Shown: positions 17,888 to 28,523 of the stretch, piece after piece
Position numbering within the stretch: the stretch's first letter is position 1
How the letters are laid out: the number at the start of each line of letters is the position of its first letter
From: Limnohabitans sp.
Lineage (GTDB): Bacteria > Pseudomonadota > Gammaproteobacteria > Burkholderiales > Burkholderiaceae_C
Direction of reading: 5' to 3'
Assembly (NCBI GenBank): GCA_009693305.1
Contig: SHXN01000004.1
Span: forward strand, 1-35,947
DNA: 35,947 bases
The notes under the pieces: generated by a model
The model's input: the letters and a program-made list of their open reading frames with translations, nothing else
The model's database searches: none
What the model was told of the DNA's origin: nothing
Program-made: the position numbers and the translations under genes

Positions 17888-19315
17888 ATGAGTAAACAAT
17901 TTGACGTCATCGTCATCGGCGGTGGTCCCGGTGGTTATATAGCGGCGATTCGTGCCGCTCAACTGGGCTTTCAAACAGCGTGCATTGATGCATGGAAAAA
18001 TACAGTTGGCGGCCCTGCGCCTGGCGGCACCTGTACCAATGTGGGATGTATTCCTTCAAAGGCCTTATTGCAATCGTCCGAACACTTTGATCACGCCAGC
18101 CACCATTTTGAAGATCACGGCATTTCGGTCAAGGGTATCAACATGGACATTAAAAAAATGTTGGCTCGAAAAGACTCGGTCGTGAAGCAAAACAATGATG
18201 GTATTTTGTATTTATTCAAAAAAAATAAAATTACTTTTTACCATGGAACTGGATCATTCGTTCAAGCCGTCGATGGCGTCTATCAGATTCAAGTTGATGG
18301 CTCTACCAATGAAACTATCAAAGGCAAACACATCATTGTTGCAACTGGATCGAGCGCGTGCGCATTGCCAAGCGCACCCTTTGATGAAATCAATATTTTG
18401 TCTAATGACGGCGCGCTCAAAATTGATCATGTGCCCGCTCAATTAGGTTTAATTGGCTCGGGCGTGATTGGTCTTGAGATGGGATCTGTTTGGCGCAGAT
18501 TGGGTTCAGAAGTCACCATTCTCGAAGGACTACCTACATTTTTGGGCGCTGTCGACGAACAGATTGCCAAAGAAGCCAAAAAATCTTTTGATAAGCAAGG
18601 CCTCAAAATTCAATTGGGCGTTACGGTTGGCGAAATTAAAAACTCCAAAAAAGGGGTTTCGGTTGCGTACAAAAACGCCAAGGGCGAAGATCAAGCGTTG
18701 GATGTTGATAAGTTGATTATTTCGATTGGTCGAGTTCCCAACACCGAAGGACTCAACGCAAGCAAGATGGGATTAAAACTCGACGAGCGCGGCGCAATCG
18801 TTGTTGACGACGAGTGCAAAACCAACTTGCCCAATGTGTGGGCGGTGGGCGATGTGGTGCGTGGCCCCATGTTGGCTCACAAGGCGGAAGAAGAGGGCCT
18901 TGCCGTTGCAGAGCGTATCGCAGGACAACACGGTCACATCAACTTCAACACCATACCTTGGGTCATCTACACCAGTCCAGAAATTGCTTGGGTTGGCAAA
19001 ACCGAACAGCAACTCAAGGAACAGGGCATTGCTTATAAAGCGGGCACTTTCCCATTTCTTGCCAATGGCCGCGCTCGCGCATTAGGCGAGACAACCGGCA
19101 TGGTCAAATTTTTGGCCGATGCGCAAACCGATGAAATTTTGGGTGTTCACATTGTGGGACCCATGGCCAGTGAACTCATTTCTGAAGCAGTTGTGGCCAT
19201 GGAATTCAAAGCAAGTGCAGAAGACATTGCAAGAATTTGTCACGCGCACCCCAGTTTGAGTGAGGCCACAAAAGAAGCCGCACTGGCGGTTGATAAACGG
19301 ACACTCAATTTTTGA
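17888..19315 (+). CDS. lpd: Dihydrolipoamide dehydrogenase of the 2-oxoglutarate dehydrogenase operon
   Basis: Starts MSKQFDVIVIGGGPGGYIAAIRAAQLG; redox motif GGTCTNVGCIPSKALL; C-terminal HAHPSLSEATKEAA. Confidence 0.95.
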   Translation: MSKQFDVIVIGGGPGGYIAAIRAAQLGFQTACIDAWKNTVGGPAPGGTCTNVGCIPSKALLQSSEHFDHASHHFEDHGISVKGINMDIKKMLARKDSVVKQNNDGILYLFKKNKITFYHGTGSFVQAVDGVYQIQVDGSTNETIKGKHIIVATGSSACALPSAPFDEINILSNDGALKIDHVPAQLGLIGSGVIGLEMGSVWRRLGSEVTILEGLPTFLGAVDEQIAKEAKKSFDKQGLKIQLGVTVGEIKNSKKGVSVAYKNAKGEDQALDVDKLIISIGRVPNTEGLNASKMGLKLDERGAIVVDDECKTNLPNVWAVGDVVRGPMLAHKAEEEGLAVAERIAGQHGHINFNTIPWVIYTSPEIAWVGKTEQQLKEQGIAYKAGTFPFLANGRARALGETTGMVKFLADAQTDEILGVHIVGPMASELISEAVVAMEFKASAEDIARICHAHPSLSEATKEAALAVDKRTLNF

Positions 19316-19408
19316 CGACCGCTTGACCGCAGCTTTAATTGTGTGATTGGTTTACACCAGAATGGGTTTTCCAATAAAACATCTACACAGGCGATATAGT
19401 TACGCATC

Positions 19409-20506
19409 ATGTCCGTTCTCCAAGCCTATCAAGCTGAAATCAAAAAACGCGGTTATCAAAGCGATGCTGCGCAACTCAATGCCGTTGCCGCTTTGCAAAG
19501 GTGTGCTGATGACTGGGCGGTTTATAAAACCAAACGATCCAACAAAATAAAAAAAATCATTAATCATTTGCCTGTTCCCAAAGGCGTTTATTTGTATGGT
19601 GGTGTCGGTCGCGGCAAAAGTTTTTTAATGGATTGTTTTTATCAGTCTGTTCCTATTCAAAGAAAAACGCGATTGCATTTTCATGAATTCATGCGCGAAG
19701 TTCATCGCGAGTTAAGAGAACTGCAAGGCACCGTTAATCCGCTTGACGAATTAGCCCGCAGAATTTCCAAGCGATTCAAACTCATTTGCTTGGATGAATT
19801 CCATGTGGCTGATATCACCGATGCCATGATTTTGCATCGACTGCTCAGCGCGCTCTATGCCAACGAGGTGGGTCTTATTACCACATCCAACTTCAAGCCC
19901 GATCTACTTTATCCCGATGGTTTGCACAGAGAACGCATATTGCCTGCAATCGACTTACTCAATCAAACCATGGATGTGGTTCAGGTTGACGCTGGCGTTG
20001 ATTACCGTCTCCAAACACTCAAGCAGGTGCAACTCTACCAAACGCCGTTAAGCAAAGAAGTTGAAGCGGAAATAAATGCAACTTTTTTAAAGCTTGCAGA
20101 GGCGGTTGATGACTCGCCGACGCTCCAAATTGATTCCCGACAATTCCAAGCGGTTCGTCGTGCGGGCGGCATTGTTTGGTTTGATTTTCAGGTGCTGTGC
20201 GCTGGCCTGCGCTCCCAAAACGATTACCTAGAAATTGCCGCACAATTTCATACGGTTTTTCTCAGCAACGTACCCAAAATGACAGGGGCAATGGCGTCGC
20301 CCGCTCGTCGTTTCACTTTGCTGATCGATGTTTTGTATGATAGGCACATTAAATTAATCATTTCAGCCGAGGTGCTACCTGAGCAGTTATATACCCAAGG
20401 CCCATTTTCACATGAGTTTCCTCGAACCGTATCTCGACTCAGAGAAATGCAATCTGCCGAATTTTTGTCACTTCAGCGCCGTCATGTTAATACGAGCCTA
20501 ACATGA
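19409..20506 (+). CDS. zapE: Cell division protein ZapE / AFG1-like ATPase
   Basis: Walker A GGVGRGKSFLMDCFY, HFHEFMREVH, Walker B-like LICLDEFHVADITDAMIL, TTSNFKPDLLYPDGLHRERILPAI. Confidence 0.92.
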   Translation: MSVLQAYQAEIKKRGYQSDAAQLNAVAALQRCADDWAVYKTKRSNKIKKIINHLPVPKGVYLYGGVGRGKSFLMDCFYQSVPIQRKTRLHFHEFMREVHRELRELQGTVNPLDELARRISKRFKLICLDEFHVADITDAMILHRLLSALYANEVGLITTSNFKPDLLYPDGLHRERILPAIDLLNQTMDVVQVDAGVDYRLQTLKQVQLYQTPLSKEVEAEINATFLKLAEAVDDSPTLQIDSRQFQAVRRAGGIVWFDFQVLCAGLRSQNDYLEIAAQFHTVFLSNVPKMTGAMASPARRFTLLIDVLYDRHIKLIISAEVLPEQLYTQGPFSHEFPRTVSRLREMQSAEFLSLQRRHVNTSLT

Positions 20507-21187
20507 TCAGACCAGCTATTATTGCTTATCTTTTTTTGTTCGCACCGCTATTTTCGTGGGCGCAAACACAAACTGAATCAACGCCACTCGATTCCCAAAT
20601 CATCAAAGGCATTGACGTTACCCAAGAAAGAAAAAAATTAGAACAACAAAAAACAGCAGCGAATGATTTATTAAAAACTGAAAACAAAATTTGCTACTCA
20701 AAATTTGCTGTCAACGATTGCAAAGTGTCCGCCAAACAAAAAAATACAGCCGCTCTCAACGAAATTAGACGTCAAGAAATTATCCTCAATGACATAGAAC
20801 GCAAGAAAAAAGCGGGGGGTGCAATCGATCGATACGAAGAAAAAATGTCGCTCGAAAAAGCGCTTGAAAATGAAAAAAAACCGTCAAAAATCTCTTTATG
20901 CGAAACTTGAAAGAGAAAAAAATCTAAAACAAAAACAAGAAGACGCTGAAAAAAAGAAACAAGAAGAGTCCAACAATATAGAAAATAAAAATGCACAAAT
21001 CAAATCGGTTCAAGACAAGCAATCTAGCCAGGAGCAAAAAGCATCCAATGTTGGATCAGAAAGATCAAAACACGAAAAAAAGCTGTTGGATGCTCAAGAA
21101 CACAAAAAATCCGTTTTAGATAAAAATGCCACTCGTACAGGCACGCCCGCTGATTCTTTACCCATTCCGGGTCAGCAGACTAAGTAG
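20503..21187 (+). pseudogene. Secreted Lys/Glu-rich coiled-coil protein split by a +1-base frameshift at an A8 run (pseudogene, slippage-rescued gene or sequence error)
   Basis: Frame 1 (20503-20910) has a signal peptide and CYSKFAVNDC and ends shortly after A8 (20873-20880). Frame 2 (to 21187) continues the same coiled-coil composition. Reading the run as seven A's gives one ORF: ...EKALENEKNRQKSLYAKLEREKNLKQKQEDAEKKKQEESNN...PGQQTK. Confidence 0.7.
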
Positions 21188-21196
21188 CCCTAAAAA

Positions 21197-23245
21197 ATGT
21201 CCGACCATTCGCAACTCCAAAAAATTGTCCTTGAAGTTTTTGATTCTTCAGGACCCTTATCTCGTTCTACCGAACAGTTCAAGCCCAGATACGGTCAAAC
21301 GCAAATGGCATTGGCTGTGGCCAAGCTCGTCGAAGAGGGCGGCTCATTGGTTGTAGAAGCAGGTACGGGTGTGGGCAAAACTTATGCGTATCTTGTCCCG
21401 GCCTTGTTAAGCGGCGAAAGAATCTTGCTCTCTACCGCCACCAAAACATTGCAAGATCAATTATTTTCTCGAGATTTACCCAAATTGCTCGAAGCGCTCA
21501 ATTTGCCGCTTCGAACCGCGCTACTCAAAGGTCGTTCCAGTTATTTGTGCCAGCATCGTCTCGATTTGGTTCATGAACAAACCTTGCTGGTTGACAGAAG
21601 TGCGGTTGATCTTTTAGTTAAAGTAAAAAAATGGGCGCCTCAAACCATGACGGGTGACTTGTCGGATTTGCCAGGTCTTGATGAACGATCGTCTCTCGTT
21701 CCCTACATCACATCATCGCGTGACAACTGCATGGGCTCCGAGTGCAGTTATTGGCGAGAGTGTCATGTCAATCAAGCGAGACGCGAGGCCATGGCCGCAG
21801 ATATTGTGGTAATCAATCACCATCTGTTTTTTGCAGATTTAGTGGTGCGCGAATCGGGTATGGCCGAAATATTACCAAGAGTTCGTGTCGTTATTTTTGA
21901 CGAGGCACACCAACTCAATGAAACGGGCACACAGTTTTTAGGTCAGCAAATCACAACAGGGCAGTTGCTCGATTTCACACACGACTTATTGGCCGCAGGC
22001 ATTCAATTGGCCAAAGGTCTTGCTGATTGGACAGCCATTGCTTCGCAAATCGAATTGGCTACACGCGATTTGCGATTAGCCATTGGCAAGCATCCCAATT
22101 CCACCAAACTCAAATGGGTCGGTGAAGTACCTGAAGGCATCCATACCGACCAATGGAATTCATCGTGGGACGCGCTGGTATTCGCCATTGAACAAGCAAT
22201 GACGCATCTTGAAAATGTTTTACAAACCGCACCAGACTTTGAAAAATTGCAAGCAAGAGCCACTGAAGTTTTAAACACCATTTCATTCTTTAGAAAGCCG
22301 TGTGAAATCGGTCAGGTGCGATGGGTCGATGTCACCAGTCAAGCTCGATTTGTTCAATCGCCATTGGATATTGCGCAGATTGTTCAGTCCCGAATGCTCC
22401 AAACAGAATTTGTCAGTAGTGAAGTCAGTACACCCGACAACTCCACCAGCAACTTGCCTCGAAGTTGGATTTTTACCTCTGCCACATTAGGCACAGACGA
22501 TCAATTGAGTTGGTTCACACAACCCTGTGGTTTATCTGAATCCACCATACTGAAAGTTGATAGTCCATTCGATTATGGGCAACAAGCTTTTTATTATGTG
22601 CCTGCAGATATGGTCGAGCCCAAAAGCCCTTTGCATTCAGAACAAGTCGCGGTGTTGTCACAACAAGTGGCTCGCGCATTGGGAGGTCGAACTCTCGTAT
22701 TAACAACAACACTAAGAGCTCTTAATTCCATTGCCGACATTTTGAAAGAAGATTTAGATCAACCCGATGACCCAGAAGTTTTGTATCAAGGTCAATACCC
22801 CAAGCGATACCTCATGGATCGATTCAGGCAAGCGATTGAGCCGCAACAGCGAGGATGTGTGCTCGTTGCGTCTGCGAGTTTTTGGGAGGGCTTTGATGTA
22901 CCAGGTGAGGCCTTGCAGGCCGTCATCATTGATAAATTGCCTTTTCCGCCGCCTAATGATCCAATGGTTGAGGCGCGATCACAGCGTTTAACCAGTATAG
23001 GAAAAAGTCCATTCAACGATTACGCCATGCCTGAGGCCGCTATTTCACTCAAGCAAGGTGCTGGTCGACTCATTAGGCGAGAGAGCGATCACGGTGCGCT
23101 CATCATTTGCGATAAACGCTTAATCACAACAGGTTATGGCAAAAGACTACTCACCAGTTTGCCACCAATGCGGCGCATTCAAAACCGATTCGAATTCGAT
23201 GCGGCTATTCAAGAACTTACCAAAAACGATACCAAGGTTTTTTAA
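21197..23245 (+). CDS. DinG/YoaA-type ATP-dependent DNA helicase with Fe-S cluster cysteines
   Basis: Walker A VVEAGTGVGKTYAYLVPAL, Fe-S region NCMGSECSYWRECH, FDEAHQLNE box, C-terminal SFWEGFDVPGEALQAVIIDKLPF and QGAGRLIRRESD. Confidence 0.9.
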   Translation: MSDHSQLQKIVLEVFDSSGPLSRSTEQFKPRYGQTQMALAVAKLVEEGGSLVVEAGTGVGKTYAYLVPALLSGERILLSTATKTLQDQLFSRDLPKLLEALNLPLRTALLKGRSSYLCQHRLDLVHEQTLLVDRSAVDLLVKVKKWAPQTMTGDLSDLPGLDERSSLVPYITSSRDNCMGSECSYWRECHVNQARREAMAADIVVINHHLFFADLVVRESGMAEILPRVRVVIFDEAHQLNETGTQFLGQQITTGQLLDFTHDLLAAGIQLAKGLADWTAIASQIELATRDLRLAIGKHPNSTKLKWVGEVPEGIHTDQWNSSWDALVFAIEQAMTHLENVLQTAPDFEKLQARATEVLNTISFFRKPCEIGQVRWVDVTSQARFVQSPLDIAQIVQSRMLQTEFVSSEVSTPDNSTSNLPRSWIFTSATLGTDDQLSWFTQPCGLSESTILKVDSPFDYGQQAFYYVPADMVEPKSPLHSEQVAVLSQQVARALGGRTLVLTTTLRALNSIADILKEDLDQPDDPEVLYQGQYPKRYLMDRFRQAIEPQQRGCVLVASASFWEGFDVPGEALQAVIIDKLPFPPPNDPMVEARSQRLTSIGKSPFNDYAMPEAAISLKQGAGRLIRRESDHGALIICDKRLITTGYGKRLLTSLPPMRRIQNRFEFDAAIQELTKNDTKVF

Positions 23246-23255
23246 TTTCGTCCGT

Positions 23256-24056
23256 TCAAAGCTTGGGTAGTGTGGGTGCTGGTGTTTTTTTGTCTTTGCC
23301 ATAGGTGGAGTCAAAAACCCGTTGGGTATCATTTTTTAATTGCGTCAAACCCAATGCATTATAAGATTTGATTAATATTTTTAAAGCTTCTGCATTGGCA
23401 GGAACGTCGGGATATTCAGCGATTGTGCTTTGAGCGCGATTGATCGCCGCAACATAAGCTCCTTTTTGAAAATAAAAATTAGCGACTTTTATTTCAGACC
23501 GAGAGAGGTTATTTAAAATAAATTGCATTCGAAGTTTTGCATCTTCCGCATACTTAGAATTGGGAAAGCGTGCGACCAATTCTTTGAATGCGGCAAATGC
23601 ATCTTTGGCGGCCATTTGATCGCGTTCAGAAATATCTTGTGAGACGATGCTTGAAAAAAATCCCGAATCATCGTTGAAATTCACAATCCCTTTCAGAAAG
23701 TATGCATAGTCGAGTGCGGGGCTGGCAGGGTTCAATTTAATGAATCGATCCAAGGTGGCAGTTGCCAATATAGGGTCATCATTTTTATATTGCGCATAGG
23801 CTTTTTCAAGTTGAGCTTGTTGGCCTAAAACCGTGCCCGTTGCGCGACCTTCTAATTTTTCATACAGCCCGATGGCTTTGTCGTATTTCAGATTTTCCAT
23901 TTGCTCGCGAGCTTCTGCGTAGATTTTTTCTGGCGTCCATCCCGCAGTTTGGTCTTTTCCATCCAAAGCGCAACCCACCATGATGAGAGAAATACAAACA
24001 ACAGATAATCGGAAGATCCTATACACGGCAAACCCTTTTCTTTTAAATCCAAACAC
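23256..24056 (-). CDS. bamD: Outer membrane assembly lipoprotein BamD (start may be the internal GTG at 24026)
   Basis: Lipoprotein signal ending LIMVGC, TPR-rich BamD sequence (AREQMENLKYDKAIGLYEKLEGR, FNDDSGFFSSIVSQDISERDQMAAKDAFAAFKELVARFPNSKYAEDAKLRM). Confidence 0.92.
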   Translation of the reverse strand: MFGFKRKGFAVYRIFRLSVVCISLIMVGCALDGKDQTAGWTPEKIYAEAREQMENLKYDKAIGLYEKLEGRATGTVLGQQAQLEKAYAQYKNDDPILATATLDRFIKLNPASPALDYAYFLKGIVNFNDDSGFFSSIVSQDISERDQMAAKDAFAAFKELVARFPNSKYAEDAKLRMQFILNNLSRSEIKVANFYFQKGAYVAAINRAQSTIAEYPDVPANAEALKILIKSYNALGLTQLKNDTQRVFDSTYGKDKKTPAPTLPKL

Positions 24057-24073
24057 TGGCTCTATTATCGACT

Positions 24074-25072
24074 ATGAAAGATCAAACGCTTGAAGACGAA
24101 GATTTTTCGATGGCCTCGGTCGACACCGAGGTTGAGCAACGATTGTTGTCCGTTCCAATTTCAATGCACGGCCAAAGACTCGATCGCTTTTTAGCGGACT
24201 CCATTCCTGAGTTTTCGCGCAGTTATTTGCAACATCTCATGAGCCTTGGCTACGTCAATCTTCACTCAGACAAGCCCATGAATAAGGCCTCGTATCGAGT
24301 GAAGGCAGGCGAAGAATACCAAATTGACCTTTTTCCCACCGATGAGTCCAATGCGTTTGTACCGCAAGAAATCCCCATCGACATCGTCTACGAAGACGAA
24401 TCCATTTGGGTCATTCATAAACCTGCGGGACTGGTGGTCCATCCAGCGCCTGGAAACTGGAGTGGCACCTTGCTCAACGGCTTATTGGCTCTGGACAGTC
24501 GGGCGATGAGCGTTCCAAGGGCTGGCATCGCCCACCGATTGGATAAAGATACCAGCGGCTTGGTGGTTGTTGCACGAACCCGTCAAGCGATGGACGCCTT
24601 GGTCGACATGATTGCAAAGCGTGAAATACAAAGGGAATACCTTGCCATTGGACACCGAAGTTGGAGCGGGCCGCAGGTGCGCGACATCCAATTACCCATT
24701 GGCAGGGATCCCAAAAATCGAATTCGGATGGCGGTGGTCGACTTATCCAAAAATACAGGAAAAGAGGCGCACACCACACTCAGTTGCTTAGACACCCATG
24801 GCGAGGGCTGCTTGGTTCATTGTCAGTTGCACACAGGCAGAACCCATCAAATCAGAGTTCATATGGCGGCTATTGGGCACCCCATTTTGGGAGACGTGAT
24901 TTATGGAGGCAAGCCCTTAGAAGGCATCGGCCGGCAAGCCCTGCATGCCTTTCGATTAAGTTTTTCACACCCTTTTACCCATGAATATTTGAGTTTCAAG
25001 CTCGATTTGCCATCCGATATCCAGAATGGGTTGAGGCTTTGGGGCCTCAGTTACAATGAGAATGCAGGGTAA
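24074..25072 (+). CDS. rluD: 23S rRNA pseudouridine synthase, RluD family
   Basis: S4-like N-terminus (GQRLDRFLADSIPEFSRSYLQHLMSLGYVNL), KPAGLVVHPAPGN, catalytic GIAHRLDKDTSGLVVVA, HTGRTHQIRVH. Confidence 0.93.
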   Translation: MKDQTLEDEDFSMASVDTEVEQRLLSVPISMHGQRLDRFLADSIPEFSRSYLQHLMSLGYVNLHSDKPMNKASYRVKAGEEYQIDLFPTDESNAFVPQEIPIDIVYEDESIWVIHKPAGLVVHPAPGNWSGTLLNGLLALDSRAMSVPRAGIAHRLDKDTSGLVVVARTRQAMDALVDMIAKREIQREYLAIGHRSWSGPQVRDIQLPIGRDPKNRIRMAVVDLSKNTGKEAHTTLSCLDTHGEGCLVHCQLHTGRTHQIRVHMAAIGHPILGDVIYGGKPLEGIGRQALHAFRLSFSHPFTHEYLSFKLDLPSDIQNGLRLWGLSYNENAG

Positions 25073-25139
25073 AAATGATGTTTGCAAGCGATTGGGCATT
25101 TACCTTTCCTCAATTTTAGAGTTTGACACGGAATAAAAC

Positions 25140-25808
25140 ATGAATACGGCGGATGCCAAACGTATCCTTGAAACAGCATTTATTTGTTCTCATCAACCGA
25201 TGACTCTTCGTGATTTGAGAACACTTTTTAATGATGATATGGGCGTTGATACGCTCAAAACCCTGTTGGAATCACTGCAGTTGGATTGGACATCCAAGGG
25301 CGTTCAATTGGTTCAAGTCGCAACGGGTTGGCGCTTTCAAAGTCGCCCCGAAATGCGCGAGTATTTGGATCGACTGCACCCCGAAAAACCACCCAAATAC
25401 AGTCGCGCTGTGATGGAGACTTTGGCCATCATCGCTTACCGACAACCCGTTACACGGGGTGATATGGAAGATATTCGCGGTGTCACCATCAATTCATTGG
25501 TGATCAAACAATTAGAAGACCGTGGATGGGTTGAAGTGATTGGCCATCGCAAAACCGTCGGTAGACCCGGCCTTTATGCAACCACCAAACAATTTTTAGA
25601 TGATTTAGGTCTTACATCTCTTGAGCAATTGCCGCCGATGGATACAGGAATGGGCGCACGCGAAGAGAACTTCATGCCATTACAAAATTCAATCGATGTC
25701 AATCAACTCACCATGGCTTTGGAATCCGAACCAGAGCCTATTAATGAGACCTTCACTGAAGCACAAGGGCCTACCCCGCAACAAGATGACATCCCCACGA
25801 GCCACTGA
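25140..25808 (+). CDS. scpB: Segregation and condensation protein ScpB
   Basis: ScpB signature ...[72 protein letters not shown]. Confidence 0.92.
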   Translation: MNTADAKRILETAFICSHQPMTLRDLRTLFNDDMGVDTLKTLLESLQLDWTSKGVQLVQVATGWRFQSRPEMREYLDRLHPEKPPKYSRAVMETLAIIAYRQPVTRGDMEDIRGVTINSLVIKQLEDRGWVEVIGHRKTVGRPGLYATTKQFLDDLGLTSLEQLPPMDTGMGAREENFMPLQNSIDVNQLTMALESEPEPINETFTEAQGPTPQQDDIPTSH

Positions 25809-26817
25809 ATCCAACAAAAGTATTCTAGAAGATCCATTGCAAGCCTGCCAGGCTGAGTCTGGCGATATAGATTTTGACGATATTGTCTCAGGCGTCTTTG
25901 ATGAGCCGTCAGACCCACTACAACTGCAAACACCCAAGCGTGTTTTATTACCTCAACCCGATACGCCCAAATTACACAAAGTATTAGCCCAAGCAGGCTT
26001 GGGATCGCGGGTCGATATGGAAAAATTAATTGCCGAGGGCCGCGTGAGTGTCAATCAAGAAGTGGCCCATGTGGGGCAACGCATTCAATACGGCGATCAA
26101 ATCAAGGTGAACGGTAAACCCGTCCAAGTCAGAATTGCGCCTTCTGCACCCCGTGTCCTTGCGTATCACAAGCCCGCAGGTGAAATCGTCTCTCACGACG
26201 ACCCGCAAAACAGACCCACGGTGTTTCGAAAATTACCCAGAGTTTATCACGGCAAATGGCAATCAGTGGGTCGACTCGATCTCAACACAGAGGGTTTACT
26301 TTTATTCACCGATTCGGGTGAGTTGGCCAATCAATTGATGCATCCGCGCTTTGGCTTAGAGCGCGAATATGCGGTGCGTGTATTGGGCGCATTAAGCAAC
26401 GAAGAAAAAAAGAAACTTTTGGATGGCGTGCAGCTCGAAGATGGACCTGCACAATTTGCCAGTTTAGAAGACGGCGGGGGCGATGGTGCTAATTGCTGGT
26501 ACAGAGTCACCATCAACGAGGGGCGCAATCGAGAAGTCAGACGCATGATCGAAGCCGTTGGGCATGCTGTCAGCCGATTGATTCGTATTCGTTATGGTGC
26601 GGTAGCACTCCCACGTGGCCTTCAACGGGGCGATTGGATGGAACTGGGCGAACTCGATATTGAGCAACTTTTAAGAACGGCTGCTAAACCCATCAAAAAA
26701 AGTACGTCACTTATTGGGGCCGAAAGCCTTTATCGACAAAGAAAAGACGATGCGGCTTCAAAATCCAGAAAAAGAAGCCCCCGAAAAGCGACCGCCCCAG
26801 GTCGAAAGTCGCGTTAA
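25786..26817 (+). CDS. rluB: 23S rRNA pseudouridine synthase B-like
   Basis: S4 domain ([39 protein letters not shown]), [65 protein letters not shown]. Start set at the ATG at 25786 overlapping the scpB end; basic C-terminal tail. Confidence 0.9.
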   Translation: MTSPRATESNKSILEDPLQACQAESGDIDFDDIVSGVFDEPSDPLQLQTPKRVLLPQPDTPKLHKVLAQAGLGSRVDMEKLIAEGRVSVNQEVAHVGQRIQYGDQIKVNGKPVQVRIAPSAPRVLAYHKPAGEIVSHDDPQNRPTVFRKLPRVYHGKWQSVGRLDLNTEGLLLFTDSGELANQLMHPRFGLEREYAVRVLGALSNEEKKKLLDGVQLEDGPAQFASLEDGGGDGANCWYRVTINEGRNREVRRMIEAVGHAVSRLIRIRYGAVALPRGLQRGDWMELGELDIEQLLRTAAKPIKKSTSLIGAESLYRQRKDDAASKSRKRSPRKATAPGRKSR

Positions 26818-26952
26818 ACCTACTTTCAGTTATTAAATTCTGTTTCTAAGGGTGATGCAGTCCCTTTTTATAGGGGAATTCACTGGTTCAAGCTAAAATA
26901 GGTAGGCTTTGAGCCACCCTGGCCTTTTCTTCATTCTCAAGGAATTATTTCA

Positions 26953-27378
26953 ATGGCAATCGAACGTACTCTCTCCATCATCAAACCTGACGCTGTTGCA
27001 AAAAATGTCATCGGTCAAATTTATTCACGCTTTGAAGGCGCGAGTCTCAAAATAGTGGCTTCACGCATGGCGCATTTGTCAAAAACTGAAGCCGAAGCTT
27101 TTTATGCGGTTCACAAAGATCGCCCTTTTTTCAATGACTTGGTCAAATTTATGATCTCTGGTCCTGTGATGATTCAAGTGCTAGAGGGTGAAAATGCCAT
27201 TTTCAAAAACCGCGATCTAATGGGGGCCACAGACCCCCAAAAAGCAACTGCCGACACTATCCGTGCTGATTTTGCTGACAGCATTGACGCTAATGCAGTG
27301 CATGGTTCTGATGGTCCCGATACAGCCCGTCAAGAAGTTGCATTCTTCTTTGCAGGTCTTAACGTTTTCAATCGTTAA
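26953..27378 (+). CDS. ndk: Nucleoside diphosphate kinase
   Basis: [28 protein letters not shown]...[43 protein letters not shown], with the active-site NAVHGSD motif. Confidence 0.97.
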   Translation: MAIERTLSIIKPDAVAKNVIGQIYSRFEGASLKIVASRMAHLSKTEAEAFYAVHKDRPFFNDLVKFMISGPVMIQVLEGENAIFKNRDLMGATDPQKATADTIRADFADSIDANAVHGSDGPDTARQEVAFFFAGLNVFNR

Positions 27379-27398
27379 TTTTTTAAAAGCGATTCATC

Positions 27399-28523
27399 AT
27401 GTTGGTCAATTTGTTGGAATTCGACCTCGATCGATTGACCGAATGGTGTGAAAGCGTGGGAGAAAAAAAATTCCGCGCAACCCAACTATTTAAATGGATC
27501 CATCAAAAGGGCGCCAGTCAATTTGATGACATGACCGATCTTGCAAAGTCTTTGCGTGAAAAACTTCATTTAATGGCTTGCGTCACGCCAATGCCGATTT
27601 TGTCGAGGCACGATTCTGCCGATGGAACCATCAAGTGGTTGTTTGACGCAGGAGACGGAAACGCTATCGAAGCCGTTTTTATTCCAGAAGAAGACAGAGG
27701 CACGCTGTGTGTTTCTTCGCAAGCGGGTTGTGCGGTGGGCTGTCCTTTTTGTTCAACGGGTTATCAGGGTTTCAGCCGCAATTTAAGCACTGCCGAAATT
27801 TTGAGTCAGTTATGGACAACCGAGCATTTATTGCGAAAAGAAAAAAATCAAATCGAGCGCGTCATCACCAACGTGGTCATGATGGGCATGGGCGAACCAT
27901 TACAAAATTATGACGCGCTGATTCCTGCTCTCAAAACCATGCTCAGCGAGCACGGGTATTGCCTCTCGCGCAGGCGTGTCACCGTATCCACATCGGGCGT
28001 GGTTCCCATGATCGAGCGATTAGCCAACGATTGCCCCGTTGCTTTGGCTGTTTCATTGCACGCACCCACCAACGAATTGCGAAATCGTTTGGTCCCCCTT
28101 AACATCAAATATCCTCTCGAAGAATTGTTAAGCACTTGCAAAACTTATTTGCTTAAAGCACCACGAGATTTCATCACCTTTGAATATTGCATGCTCGACG
28201 GCGTCAATGATTCGCCCGAACACGCACACGCTTTAATTCAATGGGTTCAAAACAACCCAAACGGTTCTATTCATTGCAAATTCAATCTCATTCCATTCAA
28301 TCCATTTCCGCAGTCGGGTTTGTTGCGTTCGCCGCATTCGCGCGTGCGCGCGTTTGCCGATTTGTTAAGTGCGGCAGGCATTGTCACCACCATTCGAAAA
28401 ACACGCGGTGACGATATTGACGCAGCTTGCGGACAACTGGCAGGCGATATCCAAGATCGAACGCAGTTGAAAAAAAGAAGACAAAATTCTGGAGTGATTC
28501 CTTTGGTTCAGGTGCCCGTATGA
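27399..28523 (+). CDS. rlmN: Dual-specificity 23S rRNA/tRNA (adenine-C2) methyltransferase, radical SAM
   Basis: [20 protein letters not shown] radical-SAM CxxxCxx[32 protein letters not shown]. Confidence 0.96.
   Translation: MLVNLLEFDLDRLTEWCESVGEKKFRATQLFKWIHQKGASQFDDMTDLAKSLREKLHLMACVTPMPILSRHDSADGTIKWLFDAGDGNAIEAVFIPEEDRGTLCVSSQAGCAVGCPFCSTGYQGFSRNLSTAEILSQLWTTEHLLRKEKNQIERVITNVVMMGMGEPLQNYDALIPALKTMLSEHGYCLSRRRVTVSTSGVVPMIERLANDCPVALAVSLHAPTNELRNRLVPLNIKYPLEELLSTCKTYLLKAPRDFITFEYCMLDGVNDSPEHAHALIQWVQNNPNGSIHCKFNLIPFNPFPQSGLLRSPHSRVRAFADLLSAAGIVTTIRKTRGDDIDAACGQLAGDIQDRTQLKKRRQNSGVIPLVQVPV

Noticed and set aside
8510-19315. Two dihydrolipoamide dehydrogenase genes in one window as an unusual duplication
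   Set aside because: Separate PDH-type (lipoyl-fused) and OGDH-type E3 genes are a known arrangement in betaproteobacteria.
20824-20832. Repeated TCGATCG-like words across the window as a possible genome-wide signature motif
   Set aside because: Several occurrences are visible, but I cannot compute enrichment over codon usage by eye; not supported as a finding.
26848-26870. AAGGG...CCCTTTTT hairpin between rluB and ndk as a terminator
   Set aside because: Only a 5-bp stem with a 9-nt loop; too weak to call with confidence.
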